Shown: in pieces, positions 26,331 through 33,398 of the stretch
How the letters are laid out: every line of letters starts with the position of its first letter
Position numbering within the stretch: position 1 is the stretch's first letter
Origin: Flavobacterium sp. YJ01
GTDB taxonomy: Bacteria > Bacteroidota > Bacteroidia > Flavobacteriales > Flavobacteriaceae
Direction: 5' to 3'
DNA length: 64,000 bases
Assembly (NCBI RefSeq): GCF_029320955.1
Contig: NZ_CP119757.1
Coordinates: forward strand, 1,302,001 to 1,366,000
Program-made: the position numbers and the translations under genes
Notes under the pieces: model-generated
What the model was told of the DNA's origin: nothing
Database searches by the model: none
What the model saw: only the letters and a program-made list of their open reading frames with translations

Positions 26331-27635
26331 TCACCTATTGATTTCTCTCCAGATTTTTGCCATAAAATCATCTTTGTACATTAATCTGTTTGTTCGGGTT
26401 GGATTTACTCTATTGGTTAAAATGATGAGAAATCTATTATTATCAGGATTCATAAAGAAAAAAGTTCCCGTAAATCCTGTGTGTCCAAAATCATTTGCTT
26501 TGAAAAATTCGTCTGGTTTTCTTTTATCGAAACCAAGTCCGCGGTAGATTCCTTCTTTTGCTAAAGGCGATTGTATAAACTCTTTTACCACTTTTGCTTT
26601 TAGAATTTGTTTTCCTTTAAATTTTCCATCATTTAACAACATTTGGCAGATAATCGAAATAGATTGCGCATTAGCAAACAAACCCGCATTTCCAGAAACA
26701 CCTCCAAAGATTGCAGCTGCTTCATCGTGAACATATCCTCTGATTGTATCTTTTCTAAAAAAATTATCCAATTCTGTAGGCGTTACATTTTCGATAGAAG
26801 TCCATTTTAAAGGATTATATCCAATTTTAGAAATACCTAATTCGGTATAAATTTCTTTTGTCAATTGATCGAGTTTCTTTCCCGTTTTAGCTTCAATCAT
26901 TTCTTTTACTAAAAGCAAATTCAAATCGCTGTACACATATTTTCCTCGTTGATTAACGTTGGCATGAGCAATCTGATTATAAACTGTTTTGTAAAATTCA
27001 GGTTTCAGCCACATGTTTTTATAAATCTGAATCCAATTTTCTTTTGGTGTAAATGAAAGATAATTAGTATCATAAATAATATTCTTATTTACGTACATTG
27101 TATCAAACAATTCTGGATAATCTGCTGATTTTTGATTGCTCAACAAAGGCGAACCATCAGGCGTTGAAAGCAGATCTTGATAAAAAGTAATACTCGCTTT
27201 TAATCCTGAAGTATGCGTTAATAATTCGAAAAGTGTTAAATCGGCAATTGGTGTATTTTTGAAAAAAGGAACTGCATCGCCCAATTTATCTGTAATTTTC
27301 ATTTGATTCTCGCCCACCAAACGCATGGTTACTAATGTTGCACCCAAAACTTTAGACATCGAAGCCAAATCGTAAACATCATCATTTTTTACGGGTTGTT
27401 TTTTCGAGTAATCTTCGAAACCATAATTTTTTGAAATATACACTTCGTCTTTACTTCCAACAATAACTTGGGCGCCAGGAAAAAATCTTTTTTCTAATGC
27501 ATTTGTCATCATCGAATCGATATAAACTTCATTTTGTTTTACATCGAAAGTTTTTTTAGAATTTTTCTGAGTATAACCACTGATTCCGAAAAGAATCAAA
27601 AATGCGAATACAATTTTAGCTGTTCTGTTTTTCAT
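26331..27635 (-). CDS. Secreted serine hydrolase, beta-lactamase/AmiE-like (class C fold)
   Basis: 434 residues with a Sec signal peptide (ends GYTQ). Catalytic motifs of the beta-lactamase-like hydrolase family: DLASMSKVLG near 92 (SxxK), YVYSDLNLLL near 233 (YxD instead of YxN) and FGHTGFTGTFFF near 395 (HTG). It also has GYVHDEAAAIFGGVSGNAGLF, which is closely matched in the C-terminal half of the NagZ fusion at 42408-45407 (GYVHDMAAAMEGGVAGHAGIF). The two are therefore paralogues. AmiE of Bacillus subtilis, a MurNAc-L-alanine amidase, belongs to this superfamily, so amidase or peptidase action on muropeptides is plausible. It is the last gene of the leftward arm. Confidence 0.85.
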   Translation of the reverse strand: MKNRTAKIVFAFLILFGISGYTQKNSKKTFDVKQNEVYIDSMMTNALEKRFFPGAQVIVGSKDEVYISKNYGFEDYSKKQPVKNDDVYDLASMSKVLGATLVTMRLVGENQMKITDKLGDAVPFFKNTPIADLTLFELLTHTSGLKASITFYQDLLSTPDGSPLLSNQKSADYPELFDTMYVNKNIIYDTNYLSFTPKENWIQIYKNMWLKPEFYKTVYNQIAHANVNQRGKYVYSDLNLLLVKEMIEAKTGKKLDQLTKEIYTELGISKIGYNPLKWTSIENVTPTELDNFFRKDTIRGYVHDEAAAIFGGVSGNAGLFANAQSISIICQMLLNDGKFKGKQILKAKVVKEFIQSPLAKEGIYRGLGFDKRKPDEFFKANDFGHTGFTGTFFFMNPDNNRFLIILTNRVNPTRTNRLMYKDDFMAKIWREINR

Positions 27636-27645
27636 TATTGTATTT

Positions 27646-29127
27646 TTATTTTGTTGAGAATTCTACTGGACTACTTTCTGTCTGAGTTTGACTCAAAGCA
27701 GAAACAGCATAGACATAATTTTCTAAATCAGGATTTTCAACTTTCAATTTTACTGCTGTTGTTACATAATAAATATTAGCTGGATTGGAGAAATCTGTAA
27801 TTTTTCCTTTCGGAAATCTGTAAATTACATATTTCTTATCATACATTTCAGCCTTCCAATTTAATATTGCTTTGTCGCCTTTTTTAGTAATTATTGCATT
27901 AGTTGGCGGTTGCGGTTTTATTCTTGTAATTCTATTAGCTTCGGGCGTTAAAGCGATATATTTATATGGTTTTTGAATAAGAGCATTTCTTAAAGTATCT
28001 CCTTTTTTAAAGAATGAATTTGCTGTAAAATGCATTGAACCGTCTATTTGAGGAATTTTTCGAATCATTTCAATTTGTTTCACAATCTCATCGGGACTTC
28101 TCCATTCTAACTCTTTCGCTTTAGTCGAAATTTTATAATCGCCGTGACCAACATAAAGGTTTGCACCATATTTATGATCTGCCCACCATTTTGCCAAAAC
28201 TTCAAAATTAGCTCTATCAAAACCAATATGCCAATACAATTGTGGCGTTACATAATCTATCCAATTTTCTTTTTGCCATTTTAAAATATTGGCATACAAA
28301 TCGTCATAATTTGTGGCTCCCGCCTTTGTGTTAGAACCTTGAGAATCTTTCGCAATATTACGCCAAACGCCGAAAGGCGAAATTCCGAATTCAACTTCAG
28401 GTTTATTCGCAATAATAGTATCTCTGATTTGCTTGATGATTAAATCGACATTATCTCTTCTCCAATCGTCTTTATCTTTAAACTGACGCGGCTCTTTAGC
28501 GAAAGCTTTTTCATCTGGAAATTCTTGTCCTTCAATTTTATAAGGATAAAAATAATCATCCATATGAACGGCTTGAATGTCATAATTACGAACAATTTCG
28601 CCAACTACAGAAGAAACAAAATCTCTGGTTTCTTTATAACCTGGATTAAAATATCTTGATTTTCCATACGTTAAAAACAATTCAGGCTTTTTGAAAAATA
28701 AATGCGATTTGGTCAAAACATCTTTTACAGTATCTTTTTGTACACGATAAGGATTTAGCCAAACATGAACGTTCATTCCTCTTTTTCCAGCTTCATCAAT
28801 CATCATTTGCAACGGATCAAATCCTGGAGCAATACCTTGAGTTCCTGTTATCCAATGCGAAGCTGGCTCTTTTGTCGATTTGTAATATGCATCGGCAGTT
28901 GGGCGAATTTGAAAAATTACCGTATTCAGATTATTAGATCTTAAATTGTCTAAAATACTAATCATTTCGGCCTTCATTTGTTTGTCTGACAATCCTGGTT
29001 TTGATGGCCAGTCGATATTGTCAACAGTAGAAATCCAAGCTGCACGCATTTCTCTTTTCGGTGATTCCTGACTGAAGAGTTTTGTTTGAAAGAGCAGTAT
29101 TAGGATTATGAATTTTATGGTTTTCAT
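27646..29127 (-). CDS. Secreted GHL10-family glycosidase-like protein
   Basis: 493 residues from the ATG at 29127; the upstream ATG at 29151 would put eight residues before the signal peptide (MKTIKFIILILLFQTKLFSQ). The GHL10 (DUF187) barrel is recognisable: REMRAAWISTVDNIDWPS, NTVIFQIRPTADAYY, HVWLNPYR, AVHMDDYFYPYKI near 210, GISPFGVWRNIA, TPQLYWHIGF. The C-terminal 90 residues look like a fibronectin type III domain. The YngK-like family is thought to cleave glycans; substrate unproven. It is 10 bp from the serine hydrolase downstream and paralogous to the protein at 48404. Confidence 0.87.
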   Translation of the reverse strand: MKTIKFIILILLFQTKLFSQESPKREMRAAWISTVDNIDWPSKPGLSDKQMKAEMISILDNLRSNNLNTVIFQIRPTADAYYKSTKEPASHWITGTQGIAPGFDPLQMMIDEAGKRGMNVHVWLNPYRVQKDTVKDVLTKSHLFFKKPELFLTYGKSRYFNPGYKETRDFVSSVVGEIVRNYDIQAVHMDDYFYPYKIEGQEFPDEKAFAKEPRQFKDKDDWRRDNVDLIIKQIRDTIIANKPEVEFGISPFGVWRNIAKDSQGSNTKAGATNYDDLYANILKWQKENWIDYVTPQLYWHIGFDRANFEVLAKWWADHKYGANLYVGHGDYKISTKAKELEWRSPDEIVKQIEMIRKIPQIDGSMHFTANSFFKKGDTLRNALIQKPYKYIALTPEANRITRIKPQPPTNAIITKKGDKAILNWKAEMYDKKYVIYRFPKGKITDFSNPANIYYVTTAVKLKVENPDLENYVYAVSALSQTQTESSPVEFSTK

Positions 29128-29151
29128 AAGGTTGTGTTTTTGATTGATCAT

Positions 29152-29271
29152 CCTAACAGGTTTTCAAAACCTGTTAGGTCTCTAACTGATATTTATACAA
29201 AGTTAGAATTAGAATTAGAACTTGAACTCTGTTCTTATATAATACCTAACAGGTTTTGAAAACCTGTTAGG
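29152..29271. repeat. Two copies of a 27-bp palindrome (CCTAACAGG type)
   Basis: Copies at 29152-29178 and 29245-29271: each starts CCTAACAGGTTTT and ends AAAACCTGTTAGG, perfect inverted halves around one central base (C or G). A third copy lies at 31277-31303. All three are between genes of the leftward arm. Possibly mobile REP-like units or binding/termination hairpins. Confidence 0.9.
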
Positions 29272-29282
29272 ATAACCAACGT

Positions 29283-31118
29283 TTATTCTAACAAATAAAT
29301 TCCTCCTTCGATAAGTGATGTCCAGACTTGTCCTTTATCATCAACTGTAAAGCCATTAATGCTCGAACTTCCTAGATTAATTTGTTTTATAATTTCAAAC
29401 TTTTCAGCATCTACAATTATAACTTCTCCTTTACGGCTTCCGATATAAATTTTATTATTTTTTTCTAATATTCCTGCCGGATTATGTTCATATCCAAGCT
29501 TTAAATCTAAAACTTTGCTTTGAGAAATTACATTTTCTTCTGTTAATTCAATATCATCGTTAAGCGGCACTCTTACCAATTCTCCATCCATAGTTTTTCC
29601 ATAAAACCACTTTCCATCTTGGCTTTTACCCATAGATTCTCTGATTTTCCATTTCGAAGTTCTTAAAAGCGCCTTCCCTGTTTCGATATCCAAAATGGTC
29701 AAGAAACGTTGTGGCGTAACAAAATAAAGTCGGCTTTTTGTCGAAACCATATTTACATTTCCAGCAGAATATAAGATTTGCTTATCATTTCCATTATTCC
29801 ATTTCCAGATCAAATTTCCTGTATTTTTATCTAAACAATAAACGTACGAATCCCAAACTCCAAAAATTATTTTATCGCCTTCTATCAACGGAATTCCTTG
29901 CGAATAAGACGCAGGTAAATTATTCTTCCAGATGACTTTACCTGTCACAGCATCTGCACAAACAAATGCTGTAGAACTTGCTGTATAAACTTTATTATTT
30001 TCTGCAATTGGCGAACCTACCAAAACGCCTCCAACAGGAATTGTCCATTTTTGTTTTCCTGATTGTGTATCAAATCCTTGTAAATTACCTTCGATTGTAC
30101 CAATTACAAGTGTATTTTTAATAATTATCGGTGAAAAATAAATTGAATTTCCTGTTTCTGTTTTCCAGTTCACATTTTTATTTTTCAGATTGATTGATTT
30201 TATTTCTCCAATCGAATTAGTAAAATAAATATTCTTTTTATCGAATGCAGGAAGACTGTAAATCGAAGCAACATCTTTAATAAAAGGAGATTGCATTACC
30301 AAATTATCTTTCGGAATTTCGATTTTAGAAGGTTTTGAGGGAACTGAAAACCTAAAAATTGCTGGTTTATCTATTTCTTTTTGATAAATACTAATACTGT
30401 CTTTACTGATAATTACTTCATTATAACTTTTTGTTTTTCCGTCAAGCGAAGTTATCGATGTTCCCATTATACCGCTCAAACCAGAGAAATCATATTTTTT
30501 TAAAGTGTGTCCGTGACCGCAAAAAGTGGCAACAGTTGGATATTTTTGTAAAACAGAAAGTACTTCTTTGTAATTACTCACGCTGTTATCTAACGGATAA
30601 TGAGCAAAATTCAGTACTTTTTTATTATTATTTTTAAGATTTTCTTGAAGAGTTTTATCGAGCCAAAGCACATCTTCATGTTTTACAAAACCGTCTCCCA
30701 TTTTCATATAAGGTCCGCATGGAAATCCGATAAAAACATAATCTCCTTTCGAAAACACAAAACGATCTTCTCCAAATATTTTTTTATAAGTCAGACCTGC
30801 ACTTTCGCTCCAATTGGTTTCGTGATTTCCTGAAATGACATAATAGGGAATTTTCAATTTTGAAAGTATTGAATGCACTTGTTTTAATTCGTCATCGGCA
30901 CCGCGATTGGTTAAATCACCCGTTACAATTGCAAATTCAAAATCAGAATTATTGATTTCTTTTACAATATTCTGCAATAAAAAATCATTGTCGTTTCCTA
31001 CTGAAACATGCAGATCAGTAAGCTGTACAAACTTGATCTTTTCTGATTTTTCTGCATTTTGAGAAAAACCCGAAACAATTATAAAAAGCAATAATATTCT
31101 TGAAAATAAATTTTTCAT
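29283..31118 (-). CDS. Secreted calcineurin-like phosphoesterase fused to a PQQ-type beta-propeller
   Basis: 611 residues with a signal peptide (MKNLFSRILLLFIIVSGFSQ). Residues 28-235 form a calcineurin-like metallophosphoesterase: VQLTDLHVS (metal D and H), VTGDLTNRG, ISGNHETNW and FCGHGHTLKK (terminal histidine pair). Residues 280-611 hold repeats of the PQQ/beta-propeller type (KNVNWKTETGNSIYFSPI, GKQKWTIPVGG, GKVIWKNNLPA, GNLIWKWNNG). A propeller lid on a phosphoesterase suggests binding of a polymer or partner. The substrate is unknown. It is in the leftward arm of the peptidoglycan locus, upstream of GHL10. Confidence 0.85.
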   Translation of the reverse strand: MKNLFSRILLLFIIVSGFSQNAEKSEKIKFVQLTDLHVSVGNDNDFLLQNIVKEINNSDFEFAIVTGDLTNRGADDELKQVHSILSKLKIPYYVISGNHETNWSESAGLTYKKIFGEDRFVFSKGDYVFIGFPCGPYMKMGDGFVKHEDVLWLDKTLQENLKNNNKKVLNFAHYPLDNSVSNYKEVLSVLQKYPTVATFCGHGHTLKKYDFSGLSGIMGTSITSLDGKTKSYNEVIISKDSISIYQKEIDKPAIFRFSVPSKPSKIEIPKDNLVMQSPFIKDVASIYSLPAFDKKNIYFTNSIGEIKSINLKNKNVNWKTETGNSIYFSPIIIKNTLVIGTIEGNLQGFDTQSGKQKWTIPVGGVLVGSPIAENNKVYTASSTAFVCADAVTGKVIWKNNLPASYSQGIPLIEGDKIIFGVWDSYVYCLDKNTGNLIWKWNNGNDKQILYSAGNVNMVSTKSRLYFVTPQRFLTILDIETGKALLRTSKWKIRESMGKSQDGKWFYGKTMDGELVRVPLNDDIELTEENVISQSKVLDLKLGYEHNPAGILEKNNKIYIGSRKGEVIIVDAEKFEIIKQINLGSSSINGFTVDDKGQVWTSLIEGGIYLLE

Positions 31119-31197
31119 AAGTTATTTTTTAATTTATTGAACCTTCATTTAAATTATATTGTGATCAAGTCGAGTTGATTTCTTCATTTTTTTCACG

Positions 31198-31303
31198 TAG
31201 ATTCAGCAGATTTAATTCTCGATAATCGCGAAAAAAAATCATTTAATCTGTGGCTATTAAAAAACAGCTAAAAAAACCTAACAGGTTTTGAAAACCTGTT
31301 AGG
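31198..31303. repeat. Decayed GCCACAGATT repeat and third CCTAACAGG palindrome
   Basis: 31198-31256 holds a decayed GATTCAGCAGATTTAA .. ATCATTTAATCTGTGG pair. 31277-31303 is the third copy of the 27-bp palindrome (as at 29152 and 29245). Both are in the gap between the phosphoesterase and esterase genes. Confidence 0.75.
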
Positions 31304-31371
31304 ATAGGTAACCAACCAAAATTTATGCATTACTTTTTTTATGGGTAAAATCGCAACACACAATTACTTAT

Positions 31372-32268
31372 CTAATTTTTTGTTTTATCGTTGAAAAAAT
31401 TATTAAAGAATAATAATTGAAATTTTAAGGAATTTTCCCAGTACTTAAGATCATGTTTTCCTGGACGTTCTATATAATCGTGATTTATTTTCTGGGCTAG
31501 CATTTTAGCATGAAGCTGTCTGTTTACTTCCATAAAAAAATCATCAAAACCGCAGTCGATAATCAATTTTAAATTATTGTCTTTTACTAAATCAAGCATA
31601 TTGGTAACGGTATATTTTTCCCAATTTTCAGGAAATTCGGTTATCGTTCCTAGACGTTTTTTAATATCCCAATTATCAGGAAATGGCCTAAAATCTACTC
31701 CTCCGCTCATACTGCCGGCCGCACCAAAAATATCCTGATGTTTAAACGACAAATATAAAGCGCCATGCCCGCCCATGCTTAAGCCTGAAATGGCTCTGTT
31801 TTCACGATTAGGAATTGTTCTGTATTTTTGGTCTATATAAGAAACTAATTCTTTTGTAACATAAGTTTCGTACTTAAAGCTTGGATCAATCGGACTGTCA
31901 AAATACCAGCTTGAGTAATTTCCGTCTACACCGACTACAATAAAATTGTATTGATCTACCTGGCTTTTAAGCTCTTTGAAATCTTTTGCCCAAGAAGCAT
32001 AATTCCCACTATATCCGTGAAGAAGATAAACCACAGGGAATTTTTTATCGTTTTTTTTATAGCTCTCCGGAAATATAATACAGCTTTTTATATTCTTATT
32101 CATTGAAGGACTGAAAACCTGAATAGTATCAACTGTAGCTGCTTTTACAGAACAAAATAAGAGAATTAAATATAAGGTATAAAGCGTTTTTCTTTTATGT
32201 TTTTTTCTAAATGAAGTTTCGCTACTTTTTTGAAATACATTATAAACAGAGAAAATATAGTTTTTCAT
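31372..32268 (-). CDS. Secreted alpha/beta-hydrolase esterase (esterase D / CE1-like)
   Basis: 298 residues. The N-terminus is long and basic, with a hydrophobic stretch (YTLYLILLFCSVKA) that makes a late signal peptide; no later start is available. The esterase signature is FPVVYLLHGYSGNYASWAKD and AISGLSMGGHGALYLSF (nucleophile serine in GLSMGG). An Asp (DCGFDDFF) and a His (RPGKHDLKYW) near the C-terminus complete the triad. Relatives include feruloyl esterase-like CE1 enzymes and S-formylglutathione hydrolase. In this locus it might deacylate O-acetylated glycan, but that is inference. First gene of the leftward arm; an operator-like inverted repeat lies directly upstream (32333-32373). 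Confidence 0.85.
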   Translation of the reverse strand: MKNYIFSVYNVFQKSSETSFRKKHKRKTLYTLYLILLFCSVKAATVDTIQVFSPSMNKNIKSCIIFPESYKKNDKKFPVVYLLHGYSGNYASWAKDFKELKSQVDQYNFIVVGVDGNYSSWYFDSPIDPSFKYETYVTKELVSYIDQKYRTIPNRENRAISGLSMGGHGALYLSFKHQDIFGAAGSMSGGVDFRPFPDNWDIKKRLGTITEFPENWEKYTVTNMLDLVKDNNLKLIIDCGFDDFFMEVNRQLHAKMLAQKINHDYIERPGKHDLKYWENSLKFQLLFFNNFFNDKTKN

Positions 32269-32299
32269 ATAATATGGTTTTGTTAGAAAATAGTTTTAA

Positions 32300-32307
32300 C
32301 AAATATA
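32300..32307 (-). promoter_or_regulatory. Candidate -7 promoter box for the leftward arm
   Basis: Minus-strand TATATTTG (32307-32300), 32 bp before the esterase start codon at 32268. Several TTTG sequences upstream (32317-32325) are closer than the usual -33 spacing. Confidence 0.4.
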
Positions 32308-32332
32308 TACAAAAAACAAACAAAATACATTA

Positions 32333-32373
32333 TTTTGCGTTATTTAACAAAATAAAATACAAATAACGCAAAA
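32333..32373. promoter_or_regulatory. Operator-like inverted repeat TTTTGCGTTATTT
   Basis: Perfect 13-bp arms: TTTTGCGTTATTT (32333-32345) and AAATAACGCAAAA (32361-32373), 15 bp apart. It lies between the DeoR gene's end and the esterase gene, just upstream of the candidate -7 box. The same core TGCGTTATT occurs twice at 33287-33305 ahead of susC. Likely binding site of the adjacent DeoR-type regulator. Confidence 0.65.
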
Positions 32374-32403
32374 ACATGCAAAAATTATTAAACTATGTAT
32401 TGC

Positions 32404-33153
32404 TTAAAGTATAAAAACGCCCGATTTTCTGTACTCTTCAAGACTTACATCTTCAGGATCCAGATTAGTAACAATGGTATCCAATTGTTTTAAATCGCAA
32501 ACCACATGAGGCATTTTAGTATCCAATTTATCAGAAGAAAACATCGAAACCACTCTATCAGAAGCTTCTATCATAGCTTTTTTTACTATTGAAATTTCGT
32601 ATCCAATCTCAGTTAAACCTTGTTTAATATTAATGCTACTCGCTCCAATGAAACAAATATCTGCTTTGATTTTAGAAACAACCTGAATAACATCCATACC
32701 AATTGTTACCATTGCATTTTTCTGCATTTTTCCACCAATAAAAATCAAATCAATATTCGGATGCTGCGAAAGCTGCATCGCAATTGGAAGACTATATGTA
32801 TATATAGTAGCTTTTAAATCTGCTGGAATTAGCTTTGCGAAAACCAAGTTGGTGCTTCCACCGCTCATTATAATAACCTGATCGTCATGAAGCAAAGACA
32901 ACGCCTTTGTAACTATCTTCATCTTCTCATCTTCTCCAGATATATTAATATTAAAAACATCTGCTGATTTTTCTGTTACCTGCACTGCTCCACCATAAAC
33001 CTTCTCTAAAAGCTTTTTGCTATCGAGTTCGTTTAAATCCCTCCTAATTGTATCCTCGGATAATTCCAGAGCCAAAGCCAAATCTGTTGTGACAACTTTT
33101 TGTTCTTCAACAAGTTTCGTCATGATATATTTATGTCTTTCGGCTTTCAGCAT
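32404..33153 (-). CDS. DeoR/GlpR-family transcriptional regulator
   Basis: 249 residues, typical length. N-terminal DeoR helix-turn-helix (KYIMTKLVEEQKVVTTDLA, ELSEDTIRRDLNELDSKKLL) and C-terminal sugar-phosphate-sensing domain (DEKMKIVTKAL, DQVIIMSGGSTNLVFAKLI, IDLIFIGGKMQ, DICFIGASSINI). Family members respond to phosphorylated sugars. Located between a leftward and a rightward set of peptidoglycan-related genes with matching operator-like boxes on both sides, so it probably represses both until a sugar phosphate (MurNAc-6P or GlcNAc-6P are candidates) appears. A minus-strand TATATTTG at 33185-33178 may be its own -7 box. Confidence 0.9.
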   Translation of the reverse strand: MLKAERHKYIMTKLVEEQKVVTTDLALALELSEDTIRRDLNELDSKKLLEKVYGGAVQVTEKSADVFNINISGEDEKMKIVTKALSLLHDDQVIIMSGGSTNLVFAKLIPADLKATIYTYSLPIAMQLSQHPNIDLIFIGGKMQKNAMVTIGMDVIQVVSKIKADICFIGASSINIKQGLTEIGYEISIVKKAMIEASDRVVSMFSSDKLDTKMPHVVCDLKQLDTIVTNLDPEDVSLEEYRKSGVFIL

Positions 33154-33286
33154 TTTATTAAAAGTTTAAGTTCACGACAAATATATCAAATAATTTTATT
33201 GAAATATAAAAGTCTATCGAATATCTGCAATAGTTTGCATGTTTTAATAAAAAAATCTAAAACATAAAAATTACATATTCAAAATA

Positions 33287-33305
33287 TGCGTTATTTTGCG
33301 TTATT
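33287..33305. promoter_or_regulatory. Operator-like direct repeat TGCGTTATT x2
   Basis: Two direct copies of TGCGTTATT (33287-33295 and 33297-33305) 10 bp apart, one helix turn, in the gap between the DeoR gene and susC. The same core forms the inverted repeat at 32333-32373. Probable DeoR-type binding site controlling the susC operon and the regulator. Confidence 0.55.
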
Positions 33306-33360
33306 CAAAAGATTTTTAAAAATATTAACAATAAAAATGCATTTGTATGCAATAATTAAA

Positions 33361-33368
33361 TATATTTG
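33361..33368 (+). promoter_or_regulatory. Candidate -7 promoter box for susC
   Basis: TATATTTG 30 bp before the susC ATG at 33399. A TTTG at 33342-33345 gives a 15-bp spacer, a little short of the usual distance. The operator at 33287-33305 lies about 55 bp upstream of the box. Confidence 0.4.
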
Positions 33369-33398
33369 CTTAACAACCATTAAAAAAACCAAGTAATC

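Noticed and set aside
32375..33371. Similarity of ATGCAAAAATTATTAAAC near 32375 to ATGCAATAATTAAATA near 33347
   Set aside because: Both are AT-rich and the alignment needs gaps; I cannot tell it from chance.
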